Positions 1-7,513 of a stretch of 21,463 nucleotides of DNA are shown here, one piece after another. Source of the DNA: Spirochaetales bacterium Spiro_01. GTDB taxonomy: Bacteria; Spirochaetota; Spirochaetia; Sphaerochaetales; Sphaerochaetaceae. The stretch spans positions 1-21,463 of the forward strand of contig LVBC01000114.1 of assembly GCA_001604265.1 (NCBI GenBank). The letters run 5' to 3'. The translations under genes and the position numbers were made by a program. The notes beneath the pieces were generated by a model, which saw nothing but the letters and a program-made list of their open reading frames with translations, had not been told where the DNA came from and did no database searches. Position 1 is the stretch's first letter. Each line of letters starts with the position of its first letter.

Positions 1-73
1 GTTTGTCCAAGACTGTCAATGATAATTGCCCAATTATGCATAACTCTCTTCAGTAAAGTAGATAAGTAGATTT

Positions 74-112
74 CTGTCAGGCGACAGCAAACCAGCCCCT
101 TGTTAGGGGTTG
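74..112. repeat. Two adjacent hairpins downstream of the IS110 transposase
   Basis: CTGTC-AGGC-GACAG at 74-87 and CAGCCCCT-TGTT-AGGGGTTG at 93-112 (starting C at 93) form two hairpins separated by five bases. The second has an 8-bp stem with one G-T wobble that pairs only on the plus strand; on the minus strand it is an A-C mismatch. There is no T-run for a classical terminator on either strand. They may belong to the element's right end or to the flanking chromosome. Confidence 0.45.
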
Positions 113-174
113 CATTCAAGGATGTGGCAATGTACCATTAGCTCAGATCTGGTAAATCGAACTAATGATGGCCA

Positions 175-1302
175 TCAGCCGAGTTCTGGAAAGGAGCTTG
201 TGTCGATGGCCTCTAGTTTTTCCTGCCTCAGCTTCCGTATCAGGTAGCTATGGTCGACGAAGCCGTTGTACAGTTCCCTCTTCTTCTGGAGTGTCCATCC
301 AATGGACAGAAGCTTGTTTGCCATGTGTATGGCGATGGTCTGCTTCCTCTTGTTCCTGGCTGCAAGTGCATCCCATTCCCTCTTGAGCGGACAGTCGTTG
401 CTTCTGTGTTCGAAGGACCAGCCAGCCTGCACGATGTTCTTCCTGATGGTCTTGCAGCCATAGGATGAGATTCCCCCGATGTAGCTGTGGTCACCAGACT
501 GGTCGATCCTTGGCACCAGACCCACATAGTTCCTGAGCTGCCCCGGAGAGTAGAACCTGCTGCAGTCTCCTGCATAGGCAAGCAGGGATGCCGCTGTTAT
601 CAGTCCGATTCCCGGAAGCGAAAGCCATGGCAGCGCAGTCTCGGGATTCTCCAGTATGTGCCTTCTCATCATCTCCCTGTATCCTTCGATATGGTTCTCC
701 GTGACGGTTATCATGGACTCCACCATGCAGGCATCCTCGAATGGCAGTCCATCCAGATGGGCACTGATTGCATCGATTCTGGACCGGTTGTCGGAGAGAT
801 CGCTCCTCTTCACCGTTGGAATGCCGTTCATGTTGAAGATGGAATGAAGCTTGTTGACGAGCATGGTCCGCTGCTTCTTTGCAAAGTCGTAGGAATTCAT
901 GACTTCCCTGATGTTGGACTCTTCCTGAGAGGGAACCGGTATCCTGACGATGCTCTCCTCTGCAGTATCCCTGACATACCTTGCAATCTTGACGGCATCC
1001 TGCCTGTCGGTCTTTACCTGGGACTGGTAGATGATGTGGAGCTTTCCCGGATTGAGAAGCAGGACCTTTACGCCGCTTGCCTCGATCTCCCTCGCAAAGT
1101 TGCTGGACGAGGTTCCTCCCTCCATTGCGACGATGTCCGTCTTTCCCAGTGTCGATATGAACTGTCTCCTTCCCTCTGGCGACATCGAGCCGGGAATGAT
1201 CTTCCTGTCCTCGAAGTTCCTGTCCCTTGATAGGATGCAGGCCTTGAATGTCCTCTTCGAGAGATCCAGGCCAAGGATCCTCTCGTAGCCGTCGAGCCTC
1301 AT
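175..1302 (-). CDS. IS110-family transposase
   Basis: 375 aa, intact. Members of this family are RuvC-like DEDD recombinases guided by a bridge RNA. The N-terminal catalytic domain shows GLDLSKRTF with D13, MEGG with E61 and KTDRQDA with D99 and D102, completing the DEDD tetrad. The C-terminal Tnp_20-type domain shows LPGIGLITAASLLAYAGD (around 229-246), GLVPRIDQSG with the expected catalytic serine S269, and a GGISSYGCKTIRK segment. A longer reading frame begins at 1452, but the start at 1302 is preferred: it has AGGAGG at 1310-1315, seven bases upstream, and the protein then begins at the family's usual N-terminus. The extra 50 residues would be translated from the structured leader. Nothing suggests inactivation, so the element may be active. 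Confidence 0.93.
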   Translation of the reverse strand: MRLDGYERILGLDLSKRTFKACILSRDRNFEDRKIIPGSMSPEGRRQFISTLGKTDIVAMEGGTSSSNFAREIEASGVKVLLLNPGKLHIIYQSQVKTDRQDAVKIARYVRDTAEESIVRIPVPSQEESNIREVMNSYDFAKKQRTMLVNKLHSIFNMNGIPTVKRSDLSDNRSRIDAISAHLDGLPFEDACMVESMITVTENHIEGYREMMRRHILENPETALPWLSLPGIGLITAASLLAYAGDCSRFYSPGQLRNYVGLVPRIDQSGDHSYIGGISSYGCKTIRKNIVQAGWSFEHRSNDCPLKREWDALAARNKRKQTIAIHMANKLLSIGWTLQKKRELYNGFVDHSYLIRKLRQEKLEAIDTSSFPELG

Positions 1303-1315
1303 ATATGGCCCTCCT

Positions 1316-1423
1316 AAAATAATGGATTTGACTGCAACAGGGACGATACATTCGAACGTGAAGTGGACGCTGCCTCTTCTCATTTTGTTAATGGGTTCCA
1401 GGGAACTGCCAGGCAGCTCCCTG
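1316..1423 (-). ncRNA. Candidate bridge RNA / structured leader of the IS110 element
   Basis: Read on the minus strand, the non-coding DNA upstream of the transposase folds into two parts. The first is a 10-bp hairpin, CAGGGAGCTG-CCTGG-CAGTTCCCTG (1423-1399). The second is a nested stem: AAAATGA (1386-1380) pairs with TTATTTT (1322-1316), then a 6+11-nt internal loop, GCAGC (1373-1369) with GTTGC (1338-1334), a 9+9-nt internal loop (1368-1360 and 1347-1339), and a terminal ACGT-TCGA-ATGT hairpin (1359-1348). All four helices contain one G-U pair on this strand, which would be an A-C mismatch on the other strand. That favours an RNA read in the transposase direction. Internal loops carrying guide sequences are the hallmark of IS110 bridge RNAs. 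RNA ends and guides are not determined; the 5' end may extend to about 1480-1500. Confidence 0.5.
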
Positions 1424-1452
1424 CTCCCGCTGAATAAGTAATCGATAACCAA

Positions 1453-1730
1453 CCTGTTCGATTTTTTTGCATGAGATAGTCACGTTGCCATGCTTCTCTC
1501 AAAAAAGCATGAACTGGGTTTGGCTTCCTTCTGCCGTCACAGAAAGAATAGCATCATCACTTATACAGTCGTGGACATCTTAGTTTTTGCCCATTTGAGG
1601 CCAAGCTTTCTCCTACAATGTCAAAAATGGAATAAGCTTGTAGACTTTATTACTTTTTTGAGTTAAATTAAAAAGCTGTAATCCGGGACAGATCTGTCCC
1701 GTTTCAAGTAATATCCCAAGGAGGAAACAT
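1453..1730. other. Intergenic region between the IS110 element and the TAXI operon
   Basis: No gene seen. It contains a 7-bp hairpin CATGCTT...AAGCATG (1489-1511), an AT-rich stretch around 1635-1680 that could hold the TAXI promoter, and the perfect palindrome at 1684-1701. No clear -35/-10 pair could be chosen; TTGTAG near 1637 followed by TTAAAT is only a weak candidate. The boundary between the insertion sequence and the original chromosome lies somewhere in the first half. Confidence 0.5.
1684..1701. promoter_or_regulatory. 18-bp perfect palindrome, putative operator of the TAXI transporter operon
   Basis: CGGGACAGATCTGTCCCG is a perfect 9+9 palindrome with no spacer, 29 bases upstream of the TAXI gene start and just upstream of its ribosome binding site (AAGGAGG at 1719-1725). 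A spacerless palindrome this close to the start is typical of a dimeric repressor site. It could also be a leader hairpin, but with no loop it would fold poorly as RNA. I saw no second copy elsewhere in the window. Confidence 0.6.
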
Positions 1731-2693
1731 ATGAAGAGACTTTCCATGACTCTTATCGCACTTGTGCTCGTTGCAGGCATGCTTTTTGCTGGCGGACAGG
1801 GAGAAGCCGCTTCTGCACCTGCAAAGCTCAGATTCGTTACTGGTGGTGAGGCTGGAACCTACTATGCATTCGGTTCTGTAATCGCACAGCACGCAACCAA
1901 CAATGCCGGCATCACTGTCGTCGGTGTTGCAGGCAATGGTTCCAGGGCAAATATCCTCGAGCTCGAGGATGGAAATGCAGAGCTTGCATTCTGCCAGTCC
2001 GATGTCATGGCATATGCATATGATGGAACGAACCTCTTCAAGGGCGAGCCTATAAAGTCCTTCAGCACAGTAGGTGCACTCTATGCAGAGCAGGTCCAGA
2101 TCGTCACCATCAACCCAAGCATCAAGACCGTTGCCGACCTCAAGGGCAAGAACGTCTCCATCGGTGCTGCCGGCTCAGGTGTATACTTCAATGCAATCGA
2201 CATCCTCGGCGTATATGGCCTCACAGAGAGCGATATCACTCCTACCTACCAGTCCTTCGGCGACTCTGCAGATGCACTCAGAGATGGCAAGATCGACGCT
2301 GCCTTCATCGTAGCAGGTGCTCCGACAACAGCAGTGACCGACCTCTCCACTACAAAGAAGGTCAGCCTCGTATCCCTCGACGAGGAGCACATCCAGAAGC
2401 TCCTGGCTCTCAGCCCATACTACACTCCATGCACGATCGAGGCATCCACATACAACATGGAATCCTCCGCTCAGACAGTTGGTGTAGGTGCAGTCGTACT
2501 TGCAAGGAATACTGTCAGCGAGGATGCTGTCTACGCTCTGACAAAGGATATCTTCGACAACGCCAAGAACCTCACCTCCAGCCATGCAAAGTATGCTGAG
2601 GTCAACCTCGAGTACGGTTCTTCCATCACCAGTGTCCCATACCACCCAGGTGCAAAGAAGTACTTTGCCGAGAAGGGAATCAACGTAAAGTAA
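1731..2693 (+). CDS. TAXI family TRAP transporter solute-binding protein
   Basis: 320 aa. This is the periplasmic receptor of a TRAP transporter, delivering a substrate to the fused permease encoded next. Residues 1-20 or so form a signal peptide (MKRL plus a hydrophobic core ending LFA) followed by GGQGEAASAP; there is no lipobox Cys. The mature protein begins KLRFVTGGEAGTYYAFGSVIA, the typical TAXI opening with the GTYY segment, and continues with GVAGNGSRANI, ELAFCQSDV and GAAGSGVYFNA, all characteristic of the family. Length matches the usual 310-330 aa. The ribosome site AAGGAGG lies a few bases upstream of ATG. The permease gene begins 36 bases after the stop, so the two form an operon. 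TAXI proteins are known to bind glutamate/glutamine or other small acids, but the ligand here cannot be read from sequence. Confidence 0.95.
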   Translation: MKRLSMTLIALVLVAGMLFAGGQGEAASAPAKLRFVTGGEAGTYYAFGSVIAQHATNNAGITVVGVAGNGSRANILELEDGNAELAFCQSDVMAYAYDGTNLFKGEPIKSFSTVGALYAEQVQIVTINPSIKTVADLKGKNVSIGAAGSGVYFNAIDILGVYGLTESDITPTYQSFGDSADALRDGKIDAAFIVAGAPTTAVTDLSTTKKVSLVSLDEEHIQKLLALSPYYTPCTIEASTYNMESSAQTVGVGAVVLARNTVSEDAVYALTKDIFDNAKNLTSSHAKYAEVNLEYGSSITSVPYHPGAKKYFAEKGINVK

Positions 2694-2729
2694 TAGGCCA
2701 TATTGACTGATATATACGGGAGGAACGAG

Positions 2730-4718
2730 ATGGAAGAGAGAACGACACAGGACGAAATGAATGCGATCATGCAGAAGTATGACAAGGAGTCCAATACCAG
2801 GATCTGGAGTGGAGTCCCGAAGAAGCTGTATACGGCATTCCTTGCGCTCTTTTCACTGTACTGCATGTACATGACTCTCTTCTCGACCGTTCTTCCCGAG
2901 ATCAGGCTTTCGAGGTTCCTCGCTCTCATAATAATTGCAGGCTACCTCACATTCCCAATGAACAAGAGCAGGGTGAGACCCAACCATGTCCCGGTCTATG
3001 ACATTGTACTGATGCTGCTGGGTGCAGGTGCCTTCATGTACTTTGCACTCAATGCGATGGATATCATAAACCTCGCAACGAGAATCAAGCCGCATCACGT
3101 CTGGATCGGCGTAGTAGGTATCCTTGTCCTGATGGAGCTGTGCAGAAGAAGCGTAGGTCTTCCTATCCTTGTCATCTGCTCGCTGCTCATCGCATTTGCA
3201 TTCTACAACCAGATGTCCTTCAACCCCAATCTCTATCAGGCGCTGAAGAACATCATATTCAAGCTCTTCTACTCGACGAACGGTGTAATCGGCACACCTA
3301 CCAACGTCTGCTACACCTACATCGTTCTCTTCATCATCTTCGGTGCCTTCCTTGAAAGGACCAACATCGCGAACTTCTTCATCGCATTTGCAAACAGGAT
3401 TGCCGGCTGGTCCTCGGGCGGACCTGCCAAGGTCGCAGTCATCTCATCCGCACTGTGCGGCATGGTCTCCGGCTCCTCTGTCGGAAATACTGTAACTACC
3501 GGCTCCATAACGATTCCAATGATGAAGAGGACCGGCTACAGGCCCGAGTTCGCAGGTGCAGTCGAGGCTACCGCCTCAACTGGTGGCCAGATAATGCCAC
3601 CTATCATGGGTGCAGCTGCCTTCCTGATGGCAGAGTACATCGGCATCCCATACGCCCAGGTCGCAATGAAGGCGATTCTTCCTGCCTTCCTGTATTTCCT
3701 CGGAATCTTCATCGCAGTCCACCTCGAAGCGAAGAAGCTCAACCTCAAGGGCATCCCTGTCTCCGAGCTTCCAAAGTGGTCATATCTTGCAAAGAACTGC
3801 TATCTGATCCTCCCACTGATCCTTCTCATTACACTGGTCGCGACCGGTGCAAGGACAATGGCCTGGTCTGCAGCCTTCTCGATATTCGCGGCAATCCTGA
3901 TCGGCTTCATAAACCTCTACTTCAGCCAGAGGGAGGAGAGAAGGGATGAGAGTGCCTCAGCAGTACTGGTCGACTGCCTGAAGAGGACGCTCTTCCTTTC
4001 CATCGACGCACTGAGTGCCGGCAGCAAGGGTGCCATCACAGTTGCAGTTGCATGCGGCATGGCCGGCATCATCGCAGGCTGCATAACAGTTACAGGTCTT
4101 GCTTCGATCCTCATCAACCTGATCGTCAACCTGGCAGGCAGCATCACGATAATCGGTCTCTTCCTGACCATGCTCTGCTGTATCGTCCTCGGTATGGGCG
4201 TTCCGACCACTGCAAACTACTGCATCATGGCATCTACTTGTGCTCCGATCCTGATCCAGCTCGGCTTCTCACCGGTCTCAGCCCACTTCTTCGTCTTCTA
4301 CTTCGGTATCGTGGCAGATATAACGCCACCAGTTGCCCTGGCAGCCTTCGCAGGTGCCGCAATCGCAAAGGCAAGCCCGATGAGGACCGGCTTCAATGCG
4401 ACAAAGCTCGCAATCGCCGCCTTCATCATCCCATACATCTTCGCCTACAGCCCGATCATGCTGCTCGAAGGAGTCGGAAATCCGATCCAGCTCATCCAGG
4501 TCATAATCACTTCTGTCCTCGGACTCTTTGCAATCGCAGCGGCTCTCAATGGGCACCTCTTCAGACATATTCCTGCAATCCTCAGGATCGCCCTCATTGC
4601 AGCCGGTCTGATGATGATGGTCCCTGGAACCTTCACGGACCTTGCAGGTCTTCTAGTGATCGGAGCCATTTTCATTCTTATGAATATCCTTTCAAGAAGA
4701 AGCCCCAGGCAGGCATAG
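2730..4718 (+). CDS. TRAP transporter fused permease (4TM/12TM, DctQM type)
   Basis: 662 aa from the ATG at 2730, which has GGGAGG at 2718-2723. A TTG nine codons earlier is in frame but lacks a ribosome site. The protein is an ion-gradient-driven secondary importer in the inner membrane. After a hydrophilic N-terminus (about residues 1-35) comes a small DctQ-like block of hydrophobic segments (about 40-190), then the large DctM-like block. The latter has the family's GGQIMPPIMGAAAFLMAEY loop near 284-302 and a second, symmetric loop MGVPTTANYCIMASTCAPIL followed by ADITPPVALAAFAGAAIA. Such fusions are the rule for TAXI-type TRAP systems, so no separate small membrane subunit is expected. A hairpin follows 18 bases after the stop. 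Confidence 0.95.
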   Translation: MEERTTQDEMNAIMQKYDKESNTRIWSGVPKKLYTAFLALFSLYCMYMTLFSTVLPEIRLSRFLALIIIAGYLTFPMNKSRVRPNHVPVYDIVLMLLGAGAFMYFALNAMDIINLATRIKPHHVWIGVVGILVLMELCRRSVGLPILVICSLLIAFAFYNQMSFNPNLYQALKNIIFKLFYSTNGVIGTPTNVCYTYIVLFIIFGAFLERTNIANFFIAFANRIAGWSSGGPAKVAVISSALCGMVSGSSVGNTVTTGSITIPMMKRTGYRPEFAGAVEATASTGGQIMPPIMGAAAFLMAEYIGIPYAQVAMKAILPAFLYFLGIFIAVHLEAKKLNLKGIPVSELPKWSYLAKNCYLILPLILLITLVATGARTMAWSAAFSIFAAILIGFINLYFSQREERRDESASAVLVDCLKRTLFLSIDALSAGSKGAITVAVACGMAGIIAGCITVTGLASILINLIVNLAGSITIIGLFLTMLCCIVLGMGVPTTANYCIMASTCAPILIQLGFSPVSAHFFVFYFGIVADITPPVALAAFAGAAIAKASPMRTGFNATKLAIAAFIIPYIFAYSPIMLLEGVGNPIQLIQVIITSVLGLFAIAAALNGHLFRHIPAILRIALIAAGLMMMVPGTFTDLAGLLVIGAIFILMNILSRRSPRQA

Positions 4719-4736
4719 AAATCGGCCTTCCTTCTC

Positions 4737-4766
4737 AGGACCATATCTCGTACGGGATATGGTCTT
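4737..4766 (+). terminator. Hairpin terminator of the TAXI transporter operon
   Basis: AGGACCATATC (4737-4747) pairs with GATATGGTCTT (4756-4766), an 11-bp stem including one G-T, with an 8-base loop. It is followed by CTGTATTATTT, a weak T-rich tail. It lies between the permease stop and the xdh promoter region. Confidence 0.65.
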
Positions 4767-4779
4767 CTGTATTATTTGA

Positions 4780-4795
4780 CAACAAAACGCAACAT
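4780..4795 (+). promoter_or_regulatory. Shared 16-bp regulatory motif, copy 1 (xdh operon)
   Basis: CAACAAAACGCAACAT. It matches 15 of 16 bases with the copy at 13040-13055 upstream of ygeW. The motif holds two CAACA elements ten bases apart, as expected of a protein contacting one face of the helix twice. Its centre is about 60 bases upstream of the predicted xdh transcription start, a position typical of an activator. Confidence 0.55.
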
Positions 4796-4811
4796 AATCA
4801 GCAAAGTTTTG

Positions 4812-4840
4812 ATTTCACCCCATCCAAATCAGTGTATAAT
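4812..4840 (+). promoter_or_regulatory. Promoter of the xdh operon
   Basis: A perfect -10 hexamer TATAAT at 4835-4840. At the usual 17-base spacing the -35 is ATTTCA (4812-4817), a poor match, and the TTGATT at 4809-4814 would need a 20-base spacer. A strong -10 with a weak -35 fits a promoter that needs an activator, consistent with the motif at 4780-4795. The predicted start, near 4847, leaves a leader of about 60 bases. Confidence 0.6.
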
Positions 4841-4862
4841 TCCCCTATAGACTAAAGCTCGG

Positions 4863-4892
4863 CACCATTGACTAATTCGTTCTGCAATGGTG
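4863..4892 (+). promoter_or_regulatory. Inverted repeat in the xdhA leader
   Basis: CACCATTG (4863-4870) and CAATGGTG (4885-4892) are perfect 8-bp arms separated by 14 bases, and two flanking G-T pairs extend the stem as RNA. It ends six bases before the GGAGG ribosome site of xdhA (4899-4903). It could be an operator just downstream of the transcription start or an mRNA hairpin. It does not match the purine or molybdenum-cofactor riboswitches, which need a longer leader. Confidence 0.45.
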
Positions 4893-4907
4893 TTTTGCGG
4901 AGGAACC

Positions 4908-7043
4908 ATGGCACTTATGCAGATTACTGATGAGATGAAGAGAGTGGATGCATACGAGAAGGCGAGGGGTGAGGCGACGTACCTATGCGACTTCCGCCTT
5001 GATGGGATGCTCTATGCCAGGATGGTCCGATCGACAAAGGCGAGGGCGAATATCCTGTCCATAAAGGTCCCAGTGCTGCCTGAAGGCTACTACTTCATTT
5101 CGGCAAAGGACATTCCCGAGGGTGGGAAGAATGCGCTCCACATGATCGCAGAGGACTGGAGGTGCTTTGCAGAGAACGATGTCAGGTACATCGGAGAGAC
5201 GATCGCACTCCTGGTCGGAAAGGACAGAGGCATACTCTACGAGCTCGAGAAGAAGGTCGAGATCGAGTACGAGGAGCTTCCTGCAGTCACGACGCTTGAC
5301 GAAGCGCTCGAGAAGAAGGCTGTCATCAGTGGAGAAGACAACATCATGTGCTCGCTCGAGTGCGAGATGGGAAGGAGTGTCGACGAGGCCCTCCAGATGG
5401 CCGATACGATAATCGAGGAGACCTTCGAGACCGGATACCAGGAGCATGTCCATCTGGAGACCAACTCCGTCGCCTGCAACTATGAGAATGGCCAGTTCGT
5501 GATCTACGCATCTGCGCAGTGTCCATTCTACATCCGCACCTCCATCGCCTGCACCATGGGTCTGAAGCCCGAGGATATCGTAGTCAGGCAGATGACTACA
5601 GGAGGAGCCTTCGGTGGCAAGGAGCACTTCCCCGATGTGCTTGCAGGTCCTCTCATCGTCGCCTGCAACAGGATCAGAAAGCCGATCTTCCTCATATTCG
5701 ACAGAGAGGAGGATATGGAGTTCAGTGTCAAGAGACACCCATCGAGGACCGTCTTCAGGACCGGCGTCGACAGAAACGGAGACATTCTGGGTACAGATAT
5801 AAAGATATACTACAACGCTGGAGCATACCTATCCTCCTCCTACGTTGTTCTGCAGCGCGGTGTCTTCCATTCGACAGGTGTCTACCACTTCCCAGCCGCA
5901 AGGGCCTGGGGATATGGGGTCGCGACCAACTGCTTCCCGACCTGTGCCTTCAGAGGCTTCGGTGCACCGCAGACCCTATATGCAATCGAGATGCATATGG
6001 ACCACATCGCCAGAAGATTCGGTCTCGATCCGGCAGAGTACAAGAGGAAGTACTTCCTCAAGCAGGGCGATGAGACGATCACACAGGGGCACATCGTCGA
6101 GAAGGTCGTTCTCGAGGAGATGATGAAGCAGGTAACGGATGCCTCGGACTACTTCAGGAAGGTGAAGGAGTATGGAATAGGTTCCGGAAAGGGCATCGGC
6201 ATAAGCTTCTACAACCACGGTGGTGCCTTCACCGGCAACGGAGAGCAGGCGATCATAAAGGCGAAGCTCAAGCTGAGAAAGACAGGGGAGAAGGTCGAGA
6301 TACTCTGTGGCTCTACCGAGATGGGCCAGGGCTTCAGATCGATAATGAGGAAGATAGTCTCGGCCACTATCGGAATCGATATCGACAATGTCATCTACGA
6401 CAACCCGGATACATCCAAGGTCGTGGACTCCGGTCCGACGGCCGCAAGCCGCTCTACGATGATAGTTGGCTTCCTCTGCGAAAAGGCCGCAAAGGAGATG
6501 AAGGAGAGGTGGAGCGAGGGCGACTTCGAGGTCGTGAAGCAGTATGAGCACCCAGAGGGTCATCCCTGGGACCAGGCCACATTCAGAGGAGACGCATACC
6601 TTGGCTACGGCTGGGGAGCTGCAGTAGTAGAGGTCGAGGTCGACAGGCTTACGAACGAGGTCTCCGTCAAGGGTATCTGGTCGAGCCACGATATCGGAAG
6701 ACCTATCGACAGGCTCATCGTCCACGGACAGGTCAATGGAGGAATAATCCAGTCGCTCGGCTATGCTGCTATGGAGAAGATGGAGTCGAGAAATGGCCGC
6801 TTCAGGCAGACGAGCATGTCCGACTACATAATCCCTACCAGTATGGACTTCCCACGACAGGAGTGGTTCCTTGTCGATAATCCATATCCATGGGGACCGA
6901 ATGGTGCAAAGGGCATGGGCGAATTGGTATTCAACGGAGCAGATGCCGCCTACATGGGTGCAGTTGAAAGGGCGATCGGAAGGGATACATTCTCGATTCC
7001 GATGCCACCGGAGGATCTCCAGGGGGTCATTGACAGAAGATGA
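4908..7043 (+). CDS. xdhA: Xanthine dehydrogenase, molybdenum-binding subunit
   Basis: 711 aa; a large subunit of the XDH family that hydroxylates purines at the molybdopterin centre in the cytoplasm. The N-terminal a/b-hammerhead domain (about 10-120) is followed by the Mo-binding domains. GGAFGGKE at 232-239 and AFRGFGAPQ near 348-356 are Mo-cofactor loops, and GMGELV contains the catalytic base E672. E239 and R332 align with the purine-binding Glu802 and Arg880 of bovine XDH, which aldehyde oxidases lack, so a purine substrate is likely. The start at 4908 has GGAGG at 4899-4903; an upstream in-frame ATG at 4887 lies in an inverted repeat without a ribosome site, and ATG 4917 is an alternative. 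The stop overlaps the next start by four bases. Slightly shorter than E. coli XdhA (about 750 aa). Confidence 0.92.
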   Translation: MALMQITDEMKRVDAYEKARGEATYLCDFRLDGMLYARMVRSTKARANILSIKVPVLPEGYYFISAKDIPEGGKNALHMIAEDWRCFAENDVRYIGETIALLVGKDRGILYELEKKVEIEYEELPAVTTLDEALEKKAVISGEDNIMCSLECEMGRSVDEALQMADTIIEETFETGYQEHVHLETNSVACNYENGQFVIYASAQCPFYIRTSIACTMGLKPEDIVVRQMTTGGAFGGKEHFPDVLAGPLIVACNRIRKPIFLIFDREEDMEFSVKRHPSRTVFRTGVDRNGDILGTDIKIYYNAGAYLSSSYVVLQRGVFHSTGVYHFPAARAWGYGVATNCFPTCAFRGFGAPQTLYAIEMHMDHIARRFGLDPAEYKRKYFLKQGDETITQGHIVEKVVLEEMMKQVTDASDYFRKVKEYGIGSGKGIGISFYNHGGAFTGNGEQAIIKAKLKLRKTGEKVEILCGSTEMGQGFRSIMRKIVSATIGIDIDNVIYDNPDTSKVVDSGPTAASRSTMIVGFLCEKAAKEMKERWSEGDFEVVKQYEHPEGHPWDQATFRGDAYLGYGWGAAVVEVEVDRLTNEVSVKGIWSSHDIGRPIDRLIVHGQVNGGIIQSLGYAAMEKMESRNGRFRQTSMSDYIIPTSMDFPRQEWFLVDNPYPWGPNGAKGMGELVFNGADAAYMGAVERAIGRDTFSIPMPPEDLQGVIDRR

Positions 7044-7513
7044 GCAAGATATATTTTACCTTGAATGGAAAAAGAGTCGCCTTCGATGGCGATCCACTTA
7101 AGAGACTTGTGGATGTCCTGCGCGAGGGCTTCCAGCTTACAGGCACCAAGGAGGGCTGTGGAGAGGGAGAGTGCGGAGCCTGCTCCGTACTCAAGAATGG
7201 CAGACTTGTCACCTCCTGCATAATCCCGGTAGGTGCGATCAGCGGTGATGAGATCGTCACCATCGAAGGGCTCAGGGATACAGAGCAGGGAAGATGCATA
7301 ATCGAGGCCTTTGCAGAGGGTGGAGCTGTACAGTGCGGCTTCTGCATCCCCGGCATGGTGATGGCCGCACAGGCACTGCTTCTAAGAAATCCGCATCCAA
7401 GCGAAGCCGATGTCAGACTTGCCATCAGCGGCAACATCTGCCGCTGTACCGGCTACGACCTGATAGTCGATTCCATTCTCCTGGCAAGCAGGAAGGGGGA
7501 GGGTCTATGGTGA
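7040..7513 (+). CDS. xdhC: Xanthine dehydrogenase, [2Fe-2S] subunit
   Basis: 157 aa. This small subunit carries two [2Fe-2S] clusters that pass electrons from the Mo site to FAD. The ferredoxin-like domain has C40, C45, C48 and C60 (GCGEGECGAC ... C). The helical domain has C99, C102, C134 and C136 (QCGFC ... ICRCTG). All eight ligands are present. It begins inside the stop of xdhA (ATGA overlap), indicating translational coupling, and its last seven bases overlap the xdhB start. It is the only intact iron-sulfur subunit in the window, so it may have to serve both Mo subunits. The symbol follows E. coli usage; in other genera xdhC denotes the maturation chaperone. Confidence 0.95.
   Translation: MSKIYFTLNGKRVAFDGDPLKRLVDVLREGFQLTGTKEGCGEGECGACSVLKNGRLVTSCIIPVGAISGDEIVTIEGLRDTEQGRCIIEAFAEGGAVQCGFCIPGMVMAAQALLLRNPHPSEADVRLAISGNICRCTGYDLIVDSILLASRKGEGLW

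Larger units (their letters stand above)
74..1480 (-). mobile_element. IS110-family insertion sequence (ends approximate)
   Basis: The element is defined by the intact IS110-type transposase and the structured non-coding DNA around it. IS110 elements usually lack terminal inverted repeats and make no target duplication, so the ends cannot be read from one copy. The left boundary given here is set at two hairpins downstream of the transposase, and the right boundary is set beyond the structured leader. I searched the two flanks by eye for subterminal inverted repeats of the IS1111 type and found none convincing. The element sits upstream of the TAXI transporter operon, facing away from it, and appears not to interrupt a gene. 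Confidence 0.55.

Noticed and set aside
487..1230. 247-aa plus-strand open frame
   Set aside because: It is antisense to the IS110 transposase, has no family features or ribosome site, and arises from the transposase codon pattern.
491..1351. 286-aa minus-strand open frame overlapping the transposase in another frame
   Set aside because: The sequence is rich in R, Q, H and G without domain features; a frame shadow. The transposase frame is intact, so no programmed frameshift is needed.
1489..1511. CATGCTT...AAGCATG hairpin as a terminator for the IS or TAXI genes
   Set aside because: Only seven base pairs with a nine-base loop and no T-run after it on either strand.
4847..4907. Purine or molybdenum-cofactor riboswitch in the xdh leader
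   Set aside because: The leader is only about 60 bases and has a single stem; the conserved three-way junction or multi-helix core of those riboswitches is absent.
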